From JAIBBV01 sp044347745 (GTDB taxonomy: Bacteria > Bdellovibrionota_C > UBA2361 > JAFLCA01): a stretch of 64,000 bases of DNA. Position 1 is the stretch's first letter. Each line of letters begins with the position of its first letter. The translations under genes were made by a program, and so were the position numbers. This document shows positions 44,218 through 51,789 of the stretch, one piece after another. The notes below the pieces were generated by a model. The model did no database searches and was not told the origin of the DNA. It saw only the letters and a program-made list of their open reading frames with translations. The DNA lies in NCBI GenBank assembly GCA_044347745.1, contig JBIKUD010000012.1:1-64000 (forward strand), given 5' to 3'.

Positions 44218-44829
44218 TTACTTCTTCTCGACCGGGGTGCGACGTTCAAGTATTTCGTCGATAATACCGTACTCTTTAGCCTGCTCGCTAATCATAAAGT
44301 TATCTCGATCGGTATCACGCTCGACAGTTTTCAAATCTTGCCCGGTGTGATGACTAAGGATGTGATTCACTTCTTTCTTCACCCGAAGCATTTCACGAGC
44401 GTGAATTTCCACATCGGACGCTTGCCCCTGAAAACCACCCAAGGGCTGATGAATCATTATGCGCGCATGCCGCAAAGCAGAACGCTTACCCTTGGCGCCA
44501 CCAGCTAACAGCAACGCGCCCATACTAGCGGCTTGCCCCAAGCATACGGTTGCCACGTCTGGGCGGATATATTGCATAGTGTCGTAAATGGCGAGGCCAG
44601 CAGAAACTGAACCGCCAGGACTATTGATGTACAAATAAATATCTTTCTCTGGGTCTTCACTTTCCAAAAAGAGAAGCTGCGCAGTAATTAGATTTGCTAC
44701 GGTGTCGTTCACCTCACTACCCAAAAAGATAATTCTCTCTTTAAGCAACCGGGAAAAAATATCGTACGAGCGCTCACCACGCCCTGTTTGTTCGATTACA
44801 TACGGAATATAGTTCATGACCCAATCCAT
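44218..44829 (-). CDS. clpP: ATP-dependent Clp protease proteolytic subunit ClpP
   Basis: A 203-residue serine protease. The catalytic Ser is in GQAASMGALLL, the His in RIMIHQPLGG, and the Asp in the region after HHTGQDLKTVERDTDRDNF. The N-terminus YIPYVIEQTGRGERSYDIFS is the standard pore-loop segment; the true start may be the second ATG (44817, MNYIPYV) rather than 44829. It assembles as a 14-mer with ClpX. Confidence 0.97.
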   Translation of the reverse strand: MDWVMNYIPYVIEQTGRGERSYDIFSRLLKERIIFLGSEVNDTVANLITAQLLFLESEDPEKDIYLYINSPGGSVSAGLAIYDTMQYIRPDVATVCLGQAASMGALLLAGGAKGKRSALRHARIMIHQPLGGFQGQASDVEIHAREMLRVKKEVNHILSHHTGQDLKTVERDTDRDNFMISEQAKEYGIIDEILERRTPVEKK

Positions 44830-45114
44830 TATTACTGATGAACGAAACCAGCTTTATAAACGTATCAAGTACGCTCGAGCGCCAGCAGGGAACTTAAGTC
44901 TCACTTCTGTGATAAGCGAAGGAACCAAGGTCTACTTAAACTCTACCTGCAATCATAATCATAAACAACTGCCCCCGCAAACCGAAAACACTGTAAGAAT
45001 AAGCAGTTATTCATGAATTGGGGCTTTACCTCGCCACACTTTTTTGCATGCAAACGAGCTGGCGCTGTGAATCGACAAGTTACAATTGTTGTAGTGACTC
45101 GCGTCCCGCAAATA

Positions 45115-45158
45115 ATTTTGGGGGCAGCGGCGCACAAAAAGCGCCCCTGCCCCCAAAT
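45115..45158 (-). terminator. Stem-loop downstream of tig
   Basis: TTGGGGGCAG with GGCGC pairs across an A/T loop with GCGCC and CTGCCCCCAA, a very stable stem about 25 bases after the tig stop. It separates tig transcription from clpP. The rest of 44830-45184 (355 bases) shows no gene and should contain the clpP promoter. Confidence 0.8.
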
Positions 45159-45184
45159 TGGTCTCAACAAATTACCAATTGGCG

Positions 45185-46585
45185 CTATTCGGCCTTTGCT
45201 GCCTTACTCGCTTTTTTCTTTTTTGGAGCTTCAGCCTCGGGGGTCTTCTGATCTTCATCAGCCTTGGCCTCTTTCTTTTTTGCTTCGGGCTTTGGTTCTT
45301 TCTCAGGATCGAAGTACTCTACCTTGCTGCGGGAGACCAAGGATTCAAGCACTTTGGTGCGACGAAGTTCGGTCATCAGCCCAATCATCCTCTGCTCTGC
45401 CATGAAGAACTTGCGAACTTCATCAATGCCCACTTTATTCTCATCGGCTATGGTTTGAAGTGCGGAAGTAATATCTTCCTCTTTCACTTCAACTTTCTCA
45501 GCTTTTGCAATTTGATCGACTATGACCGCGCCTTTCACGCGACGAGTTGCTGTATCTCCAAGTAGAGGGCGGTATTGATCAACCGGAACTCGCGAAATAT
45601 CTTGCTTATTTGGGTCGAGGATATTGTAGCGAACCAATAACTCTCTAATCTCGTCATCGATAAGCGGCTGAGGCACCAAGAACTCATTCTTCTCGCACAA
45701 AACGTCGAGAGCTGCAGCTTGCACATCTTTTTTCTGATCACGCTCAGCAGCTTCATGAAGTTGCTTATTTAATTTCTCTCGAAGTTCTGCCACAGTTTTG
45801 ACGTCAAAGTTCAAAGACTGTGCAAACGCGTCATCGAGCTCTGGGAAAATTCTCTCGGACAATGTAATCAGCTGAATGGTGTACTCAGCTTCCTTGCCTG
45901 CCTTACTTGCGTCATTTAAGCCCTCGGGGAGTGGTGCACGGACGGACTTAGATTGGCCAACTTCCAACCCGACCAGCGCTTCTTCAACAGTCTTCGGCAA
46001 GCGTCCCTGCCCCAAGACAAATGCGAATGGCTCTGGGTTACTTGATTTTTCGCCGTCAATGGTCACAGAAATTGTGCCATCGAGAACATCTCCCATTTGT
46101 GCGACGTTCCTAAACTCAAGCTTTTTAGGGGTTGCCCGTTGTTCGCGGGCTTCCTGAATAATTTGCTCCACTTGCTCAGGTCTAACCTTACGCTCAGGAA
46201 CCCGAACCTTAATGCTTTCGAATCCACTAATTTCAGGTGTTGGGAATACTGAAACTTTGGCCGTGTACTGAATTTCTTTTCCCGGCACCACTGGTTCAAT
46301 TTTTATTTCAGGACGACCGACCATATCAATTTTGTGTTCTTGAATGAGGTCACGTAGCGAATTACTGACTAAGTCGTGTGCCACTTCAACGCGAATTTGC
46401 TCGCCATGCAATTTTTCGACGAGGTCGCGCGGTGCTTTACCTGGTCTAAAACCCTTAAGGGTGGTTTGCTTTGCATACTTGGAGACCGCAGACTCTGCTT
46501 CTTTACCAAAAATGTCAGCGGGTATTGAGACGGCAAACTGCTTGGTAACGGCATCAAGTTCGGTGATAGTTGACTTACATTCCAT
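45185..46585 (-). CDS. tig: Trigger factor
   Basis: A 466-residue ribosome-bound chaperone and peptidyl-prolyl isomerase. The ribosome-binding signature is KGFRPGKAPRDLVEK (about residue 44-58; usual form GFRxGKxP). The PPIase domain lies at about 160-250 (GDVLDGTISVTIDGEKS), and the helical C-terminal arms follow. The end is a 50-residue Lys/Glu/Ala-rich tail, longer than usual. TAGCAGGAGG lies before the ATG. It helps folding of nascent chains and sits in the common tig-clpP-clpX order. Confidence 0.95.
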   Translation of the reverse strand: MECKSTITELDAVTKQFAVSIPADIFGKEAESAVSKYAKQTTLKGFRPGKAPRDLVEKLHGEQIRVEVAHDLVSNSLRDLIQEHKIDMVGRPEIKIEPVVPGKEIQYTAKVSVFPTPEISGFESIKVRVPERKVRPEQVEQIIQEAREQRATPKKLEFRNVAQMGDVLDGTISVTIDGEKSSNPEPFAFVLGQGRLPKTVEEALVGLEVGQSKSVRAPLPEGLNDASKAGKEAEYTIQLITLSERIFPELDDAFAQSLNFDVKTVAELREKLNKQLHEAAERDQKKDVQAAALDVLCEKNEFLVPQPLIDDEIRELLVRYNILDPNKQDISRVPVDQYRPLLGDTATRRVKGAVIVDQIAKAEKVEVKEEDITSALQTIADENKVGIDEVRKFFMAEQRMIGLMTELRRTKVLESLVSRSKVEYFDPEKEPKPEAKKKEAKADEDQKTPEAEAPKKKKASKAAKAE

Positions 46586-46728
46586 GGGACTAGGCCTCCT
46601 GCTAATGAGTACGACCGAAGGGGTATACCACGGTCTTCCATCTATCTCAATTTAAGCGAAACCGATAAGGCCTCATGTTCCCTTGATTTTTTAGCTGCCT
46701 TTCATAATACTAGCCAAACAGCGCGTTT

Positions 46729-46811
46729 GCGGGGGTGGTGGAATGGCAGACACACCAGGCTTAGAACCTGGCGCCTTTACCGGCATGGGGGTTCAAGTCC
46801 CCCCTCCCGCA
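46729..46811 (+). tRNA. tRNA-Leu (anticodon UAG)
   Basis: An 83-base cloverleaf starts GCGGGGGTGGTGGAATGGCA. The acceptor pairs GCGGGGG with CTCCCGC. The anticodon stem CCAGG/CCTGG encloses CTTAGAA, giving UAG (Leu). A long variable arm follows (GCGCCTTTACCGGC), and the T arm is GGGGG-TTCAAGT-CCCCC. The 3' CCA is not encoded (AGAGC follows), unlike tRNA-Val in this window. A coding frame overlaps its 3' half. Confidence 0.93.
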
Positions 46812-48842
46812 GAGCTCGTCCACCCAGCACAGACTGGCCCCAGATCCCCATTTTTGCTGTCAGCGCTTCTTTTATTGCTTTGTAGCTCTTGCGTGCCGAG
46901 CAGTACCCCATTTCGCGGTGCCTCATTTAGCAGTGCCCCATTTAGTGGTGCCCCATTTAGCGGTGCCCAACTTCATGTTGGCGAAAATAGCGGCGAAACA
47001 TCCTTTAAAGACCAAGCCGCCCTCAATGCATCCGTCCACTCCCTGCTCACGCAAGATCTTACTAACGAACAACCAAGCCTTACTCCCAAACCCCTCACTC
47101 TCAGCATCGAAGGACTAAAATTGCAGTCAATACAGCCGCCAGGCGCTCGGCACCCACTTATTGTAGAAGCGAGTGGCATCCAAAGGGGAGCTCCCTTCTG
47201 GGATCCCAATATGAGTCTCTCTGAATACCCAAACGCTGAACTTGGCCAAATAAGACTTCACCCGCAATCAAAGGAGATTTTTTTTACTGCTGATCTGCAT
47301 CTCACCGGACACTACTCCCTACATCGAGTGCCGCGAGGCGGCCAACGCGCTGAGACACTTAGTTTCGCCGATATTGCTCAAATAGAATGGGGCTCAGACG
47401 GAAAATATTTCTGTGTCGTTGCCCGCCAAAATATGAGGCCTCAATCCGTGCGTTGTGCTCGGGAAGAGGCTCCCTCAAATTTTGCTGAGGTTTTTAAGGA
47501 AGAGGATGAATCGGCTATCATTAACCTTGTTACATTAGAATCAGGGCAACTTTTTATCACCAGCAGTGCTGACAACTGGGCCGAAAGCCTCAGTATAGAT
47601 TCTAAAGGCTCTGCATTTTCGGTCTCTGTGATACCTGGTCTTGGCAGGAAAGAGGGCCTCAAACATCGCCTAGTCAGCGCCTCCCCGATTACTCTACTTA
47701 CTTGGAGTGCAAAAGGTGGGCCCCAAATCCAGAAGCGAGAGGGTGGACGAATCGTCACCGTCTACAGCTCAGCGAATTATGCAGAAATCACCGAAGTAAA
47801 GGCTGCTGGCAACTGGGAACTCTGGTTCATCGAACGACAAGGCGATTTGTCTCAGCTTAAAATACTCTCTAAAGATAAAAATATTATTGAACCCAAAAAT
47901 ATTACTGCGCCCAGCATGCGCTTTGCCCCAGAGACCAAGAACTCTGGGCCAATTCAAATTCTGGTTGAAGGCCCGGCGACCCCGCCTCGAGTTATAGAGA
48001 TTGATCCGAAATCAAAATCTGTGCTCAGGGCAACCGAGCGGTTAGATATTAAAAAATTTTCGGACCTGTCAGCTATCTCAATTCCGTGTTCGGTGAATGC
48101 GCAACCAACCGCGACGCTGACCGGTGTTGCAACTCGTCAGCACCTCGAAAATCCCCGAGCTATCTTTTTGGAAGTCTATGGGACCTATGGGGCAGTAACA
48201 GGATTAGGTTTTAACCCTTCCCTTCCCCTTCTACGCCAGGGATTTTGGCAACTAACCGCGCAGGTGCGAGGGAGCGGCTTTTGGGGCTCCCCATGGTACA
48301 GTGCTGGAAGTGGACTACGTAAACCAAACTCGCTGAACGATCTTATCAAATGCGCACAAGTGCTTAAGGCGCAGTATCCTTGGGCACCGCTAATCCTCTC
48401 TGGTCGCAGCGCCGGGGCCCTGATTGCATCTGGAGCAGCGCAGAAGAATCCTGAGCTTTTTTCTGGTCTTATTTTGGATGCGCCATTCCTGGATGTATGG
48501 GAACACTTAAAAACTAAAAGCAGCCCGCTTTCAAAACGCGAACGTACAGAATGGGGAGACCCGCGAAATGCTGAAACTCAAAACACAATTAACTCTTATG
48601 CGCCGTTCCCGCCAAAAATTAAGCCTGGATTTCCAAAAACACTCATACTGACCAACCTTTATGATGCAGTCACGCCAGCAACTCAGGCACTCACTTGGGC
48701 AGAAGCAGCACTCAGGCAGGGGGCGGAGGTGTTAGTTATCATGGATGAGCAAGGCACTCATTCAAGTGAGATAGATGACTTTTCGTTTAGAAAAAAACAG
48801 GCAACGATTATGGCGTTTAGTCTGCTGTTTTTAGAGCCTTAA
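46785..48842 (+). CDS. Oligopeptidase B-like (S9A) serine peptidase with lipoprotein-like leader
   Basis: A protein of about 685 residues. The leader PRSPFLLSALLLLLCSSC looks like a (lipoprotein) signal peptide, followed by four 5-residue repeats of the type APFSG. The middle part resembles a beta-propeller. The C-terminal alpha/beta-hydrolase domain has LSGRSAGALIASGA (nucleophile Ser), DAPFLDVWEHLKT, EWGDPRN, NLYDAVTP (Asp) and GTHSS (His), the order and spacing of oligopeptidase B/prolyl oligopeptidase. It would be a secreted or periplasmic peptidase, unusual for a family that is mostly cytoplasmic. The start is unresolved: the nearest upstream ATG (46785) lies inside tRNA-Leu; TTG 46854 would cut the leader. 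Confidence 0.72.
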   Translation: MGVQVPPPAELVHPAQTGPRSPFLLSALLLLLCSSCVPSSTPFRGASFSSAPFSGAPFSGAQLHVGENSGETSFKDQAALNASVHSLLTQDLTNEQPSLTPKPLTLSIEGLKLQSIQPPGARHPLIVEASGIQRGAPFWDPNMSLSEYPNAELGQIRLHPQSKEIFFTADLHLTGHYSLHRVPRGGQRAETLSFADIAQIEWGSDGKYFCVVARQNMRPQSVRCAREEAPSNFAEVFKEEDESAIINLVTLESGQLFITSSADNWAESLSIDSKGSAFSVSVIPGLGRKEGLKHRLVSASPITLLTWSAKGGPQIQKREGGRIVTVYSSANYAEITEVKAAGNWELWFIERQGDLSQLKILSKDKNIIEPKNITAPSMRFAPETKNSGPIQILVEGPATPPRVIEIDPKSKSVLRATERLDIKKFSDLSAISIPCSVNAQPTATLTGVATRQHLENPRAIFLEVYGTYGAVTGLGFNPSLPLLRQGFWQLTAQVRGSGFWGSPWYSAGSGLRKPNSLNDLIKCAQVLKAQYPWAPLILSGRSAGALIASGAAQKNPELFSGLILDAPFLDVWEHLKTKSSPLSKRERTEWGDPRNAETQNTINSYAPFPPKIKPGFPKTLILTNLYDAVTPATQALTWAEAALRQGAEVLVIMDEQGTHSSEIDDFSFRKKQATIMAFSLLFLEP
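46908..46967 (+). repeat. Four tandem 15-bp units in the peptidase gene
   Basis: The unit is close to CCCCATTTAGTGGTG and occurs four times in frame with small changes, encoding (S/A)-P/S-F-x-G-like pentapeptides just after the leader. Such repeats can vary in number by slippage. Confidence 0.7.
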
Positions 48843-49323
48843 GGCCTAACTCAACAGCCTCAAATTGAGCACCGTTCGCCACTACAAGGCCCGCCTTATT
48901 CAAAACAAAAACCTGAGGAAGCTCACTACATGAAAATCCCCGATAGGCCTCGTCATACTCAGCCGCACCCGAAAAGGCGTGAGTAAAATGTTGCCAATTA
49001 GACGATGCAATACGCTGACGAAGTTTGGGGAGGTCTTCTTCCTTATCTATGCTCACCATAAGATAAACCAGGTCGGGATTTGGTTCACGTGAGCTTTGAT
49101 AGGAGTGAATTTTTTCGAGCAATTGCTTAGATTTTGCGCACCACTGAGCCCAGAACACGAGCACTACGTTTTTTCCACGAAAGGCTTCAAGTGGAAGATA
49201 GTCCCCATCAAGCAGTTGTACCCGTGTCGCTGGAGCACTTTTCCCAACCAGTGCTGACGGTGTCGATGAAGCAGCACACCCAACACTTAATGCACAGGCT
49301 AAGACTAATCCAAAAAACTTCAT
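48817..49323 (-). CDS. Thioredoxin-fold (TlpA-like) lipoprotein lacking the second active-site Cys
   Basis: A 168-residue protein. A lipoprotein signal peptide ends in ALSVGC (Cys16). The TlpA/AhpC-type fold is clear from VGKSAPATRVQLLDGDYLPL, NVVLVFWAQWC and ELPQVFVLNKAGLVVANG. The active site reads WCAKSK, so the second Cys of CxxC is Ser and it cannot act as an ordinary dithiol reductase. It would sit on the periplasmic side. Its ATG overlaps the stop of the pseudokinase gene (ATGA), so it is translationally coupled. The 3' ends of this gene and the convergent peptidase gene overlap by 26 bases. Confidence 0.78.
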   Translation of the reverse strand: MKFFGLVLACALSVGCAASSTPSALVGKSAPATRVQLLDGDYLPLEAFRGKNVVLVFWAQWCAKSKQLLEKIHSYQSSREPNPDLVYLMVSIDKEEDLPKLRQRIASSNWQHFTHAFSGAAEYDEAYRGFSCSELPQVFVLNKAGLVVANGAQFEAVELGLKALKTAD

Positions 49324-51761
49324 GACTCCCTTTCCTTAATTACCCAGAATGTATCCCGATAAGCCTGGCGCACATCCTGGTCTTTCTCGTTGTTAAATTG
49401 CTGGATAATCAAGCGCAAGGCAGCAACATCGTTGTAGTCTTTTAATTTCTTTACCGCCAAAATCCGAATATCTTTATCAGGGTAATTAAGGAGTCCCAAG
49501 AGCCCTCCTAAACCCAGCTTGTCGGAATATCGATCTACTACAGTTTTCACAACAGTGGTGTTGCGGGTATCGAGCAAGATATTTATGAGTCGCGAGTCTT
49601 TAGCGAATGCATCAAACGCATCTAAACTGCGAATGATATCATCGGTAGTCACTAGATCGATAAATGACAGCACACCTACGGCGTGGGCAAACTGGGCACG
49701 GTTATCCCAATGATGAGCACGTATCCAATCAACTAATGAAACAGCCGGTTCGGCACTCAAACTTTTTCCGCTTAAATTGTCGAATGCTTCTGCCAACAAA
49801 AGAGGGTCTGTACTGTCAGCCAATACGGCCAAAAGCACCTTCTCGGAATCGACATCAAACCAACGACCAAAATTATTTACATCCTCAACCCGCAAAATAC
49901 CCGCTGCCGCGCGAATGAGGGAGCTCATCACATCAGGTGGAAGATCTCCCCTATCGCGTACGACTCCAAGAAAATAACCACGTACCTGCGAGAGGATCCC
50001 GCGCTCCATTGCCGTACTGGCAATAGCTCGAACACTCGAGTCGTTGCGCTCCGCAAGCAACTTAAGTGCCCACAAGACATCAGCATCGGGGATTTTATCA
50101 CGACGTTGAATTACATCATCACCAAAAACCACCGACAGCTCAGGTGAAGAAAGAATTAATGCCAATGTAGAATGACTGGCAACATCTTCGAAACGTAGTG
50201 CATCACCAATCAGCTGTGCAACAACCGGCTGGTACTCCTCAAATTTACTCGTGTCTATGGCGAGCGCTGCTGCCAACCTGAGCACTACACTGGGATTAGT
50301 CGCGTATGCCTGGCGCAAATAGGAATTATGCGCCTCGGCGGGCAGTGTGGTGTCTAAGGACTGCAAAATAGCTTCGTAACTCGCAGGCATATCGCCTGAC
50401 CTGAGGGTTCGAAGCCATTGCCGCACTTGTTCAGCGCTGCGAACGAGTCCTAGTCTGCGCGCACGATCGATAATTGACTTCTCACTCAGCGCTCTTAATT
50501 GCGGAGACTTTGCATCCTTGGCACTCTTCACCAAAATATCATGCGCCAGCGGATCGTCAGAGTTAACTATTTTTTCAAGCTCTACTGAACGCTCTTGTAA
50601 AGATACCTGAGGTTCAGAAATTACATCGATAGCCTGACGGAGCTGTTCATTGCCTACCACGGTGCGATGTACGGCTAGCTCTGACTGAAGCTTATTCTCA
50701 ACCAGCGCTGATTCCGGTTTAAATTGTTGCAACACTATTACAAGCACAAGCGCGACAAGGACCGAGGCAGCCAGTAGCCTAACTGAAGTTTTCTGCATTA
50801 TGCTTTGAGATGCTCCCGCCTTTGCATCTTTCGGCACTGGCACCACGGCACTAGGCCCTTTTAATGCGACGGCCTCCGCTGGTTTATGCTGGCGTGGTGC
50901 AATTTCTCGCTTCGTCGTGAGAGGAGCGCTCCCTTCACTATGGACGCGCTGACGAATATCATGGATCGCTGTCAACACTTCGCCTGCATTCGCATACCGT
51001 TTTTCTGGATGCGGGTCTAAACAGCGAAAAATTACCTCCTCTGCCCAGACAGGAGGCTGATTCATAAAGGCTGCAATAGGCTTAACCGCGCCAAGGTCAA
51101 ATTGGCCTATCCGGGCCGCAGGATTCTTTTCAAAAGGGTAACGCTTCGTAAGCAAATGATACCCAAGCACCCCTAATGCAAACACATCAGTGGCTGGCTC
51201 TACCCCACCGCCGGATGCTTGCTCAGGAGCGATATAATGCATAGTTTCAACCGGCGGTACCATGGCGGTGGCGGCGGCTTCAGCATCAAATGACCCCATG
51301 ATTCCAACAAATTTGCAATCACCGCCGCGCTCAATCCAGAATGACGAATGACAGAGATCACCGCAGACAATGTTGGCTTGATGAATTTTATCAATAAGCT
51401 TGAGCGCCCCCATAAACCGCCGCTCAGCTTCGGCAGGTTCAACATTTCCCCCTAAAAATGGGAGGCCGTCAAACTGGGGGAACACGGCAAAAGCCATTCC
51501 CGCATTATCAACGCCGAATGCTGAAACTTCAGCAACCTTGGGAATTAACTGGTGGATATGCGAAAGACGATCGAGGAATCTCCGCACCGCCTCTGAATTA
51601 CGTTGCAAAGGATGACGTAATATCCACAGACTCACCCCCACTCCGCGTGTTTTATCAACAGCTTTATACGAATCGGCCGAACGGGTAGACATCGAATGAC
51701 CTTCGAGCGAGAAGTAGTCACCGATTGCTCCGGGGGTGTGTAAACTCGACTCTGCACTCAT
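49320..51761 (-). CDS. Transmembrane pseudokinase with helical-repeat C-terminus
   Basis: An 813-residue protein. Residues about 15-275 have a Ser/Thr kinase fold with degraded catalytic motifs: no VAIK lysine (GVSLWILRH at 42-50), CGDLCHSS instead of HRDLKPEN (133-140) and IMGSF instead of DFG (154-158). The structural parts are kept (YIAPEQASGG, DVFALGVLGYHLLT, RCLDPHPEKRYANAGEVL). A single membrane helix lies at about 328-348 (RLLAASVLVALVLVIVL). The remaining 460 residues are helical and look like HEAT-type repeats (LLNYPDKDIRILAVKKLKDY). It is 28 bases downstream of sctV and coupled to the lipoprotein gene. Probable membrane scaffold or phospho-signal reader. Confidence 0.75.
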   Translation of the reverse strand: MSAESSLHTPGAIGDYFSLEGHSMSTRSADSYKAVDKTRGVGVSLWILRHPLQRNSEAVRRFLDRLSHIHQLIPKVAEVSAFGVDNAGMAFAVFPQFDGLPFLGGNVEPAEAERRFMGALKLIDKIHQANIVCGDLCHSSFWIERGGDCKFVGIMGSFDAEAAATAMVPPVETMHYIAPEQASGGGVEPATDVFALGVLGYHLLTKRYPFEKNPAARIGQFDLGAVKPIAAFMNQPPVWAEEVIFRCLDPHPEKRYANAGEVLTAIHDIRQRVHSEGSAPLTTKREIAPRQHKPAEAVALKGPSAVVPVPKDAKAGASQSIMQKTSVRLLAASVLVALVLVIVLQQFKPESALVENKLQSELAVHRTVVGNEQLRQAIDVISEPQVSLQERSVELEKIVNSDDPLAHDILVKSAKDAKSPQLRALSEKSIIDRARRLGLVRSAEQVRQWLRTLRSGDMPASYEAILQSLDTTLPAEAHNSYLRQAYATNPSVVLRLAAALAIDTSKFEEYQPVVAQLIGDALRFEDVASHSTLALILSSPELSVVFGDDVIQRRDKIPDADVLWALKLLAERNDSSVRAIASTAMERGILSQVRGYFLGVVRDRGDLPPDVMSSLIRAAAGILRVEDVNNFGRWFDVDSEKVLLAVLADSTDPLLLAEAFDNLSGKSLSAEPAVSLVDWIRAHHWDNRAQFAHAVGVLSFIDLVTTDDIIRSLDAFDAFAKDSRLINILLDTRNTTVVKTVVDRYSDKLGLGGLLGLLNYPDKDIRILAVKKLKDYNDVAALRLIIQQFNNEKDQDVRQAYRDTFWVIKERES

Positions 51762-51789
51762 ACAATTTTAACTCGTTTAGTTAGAAATC

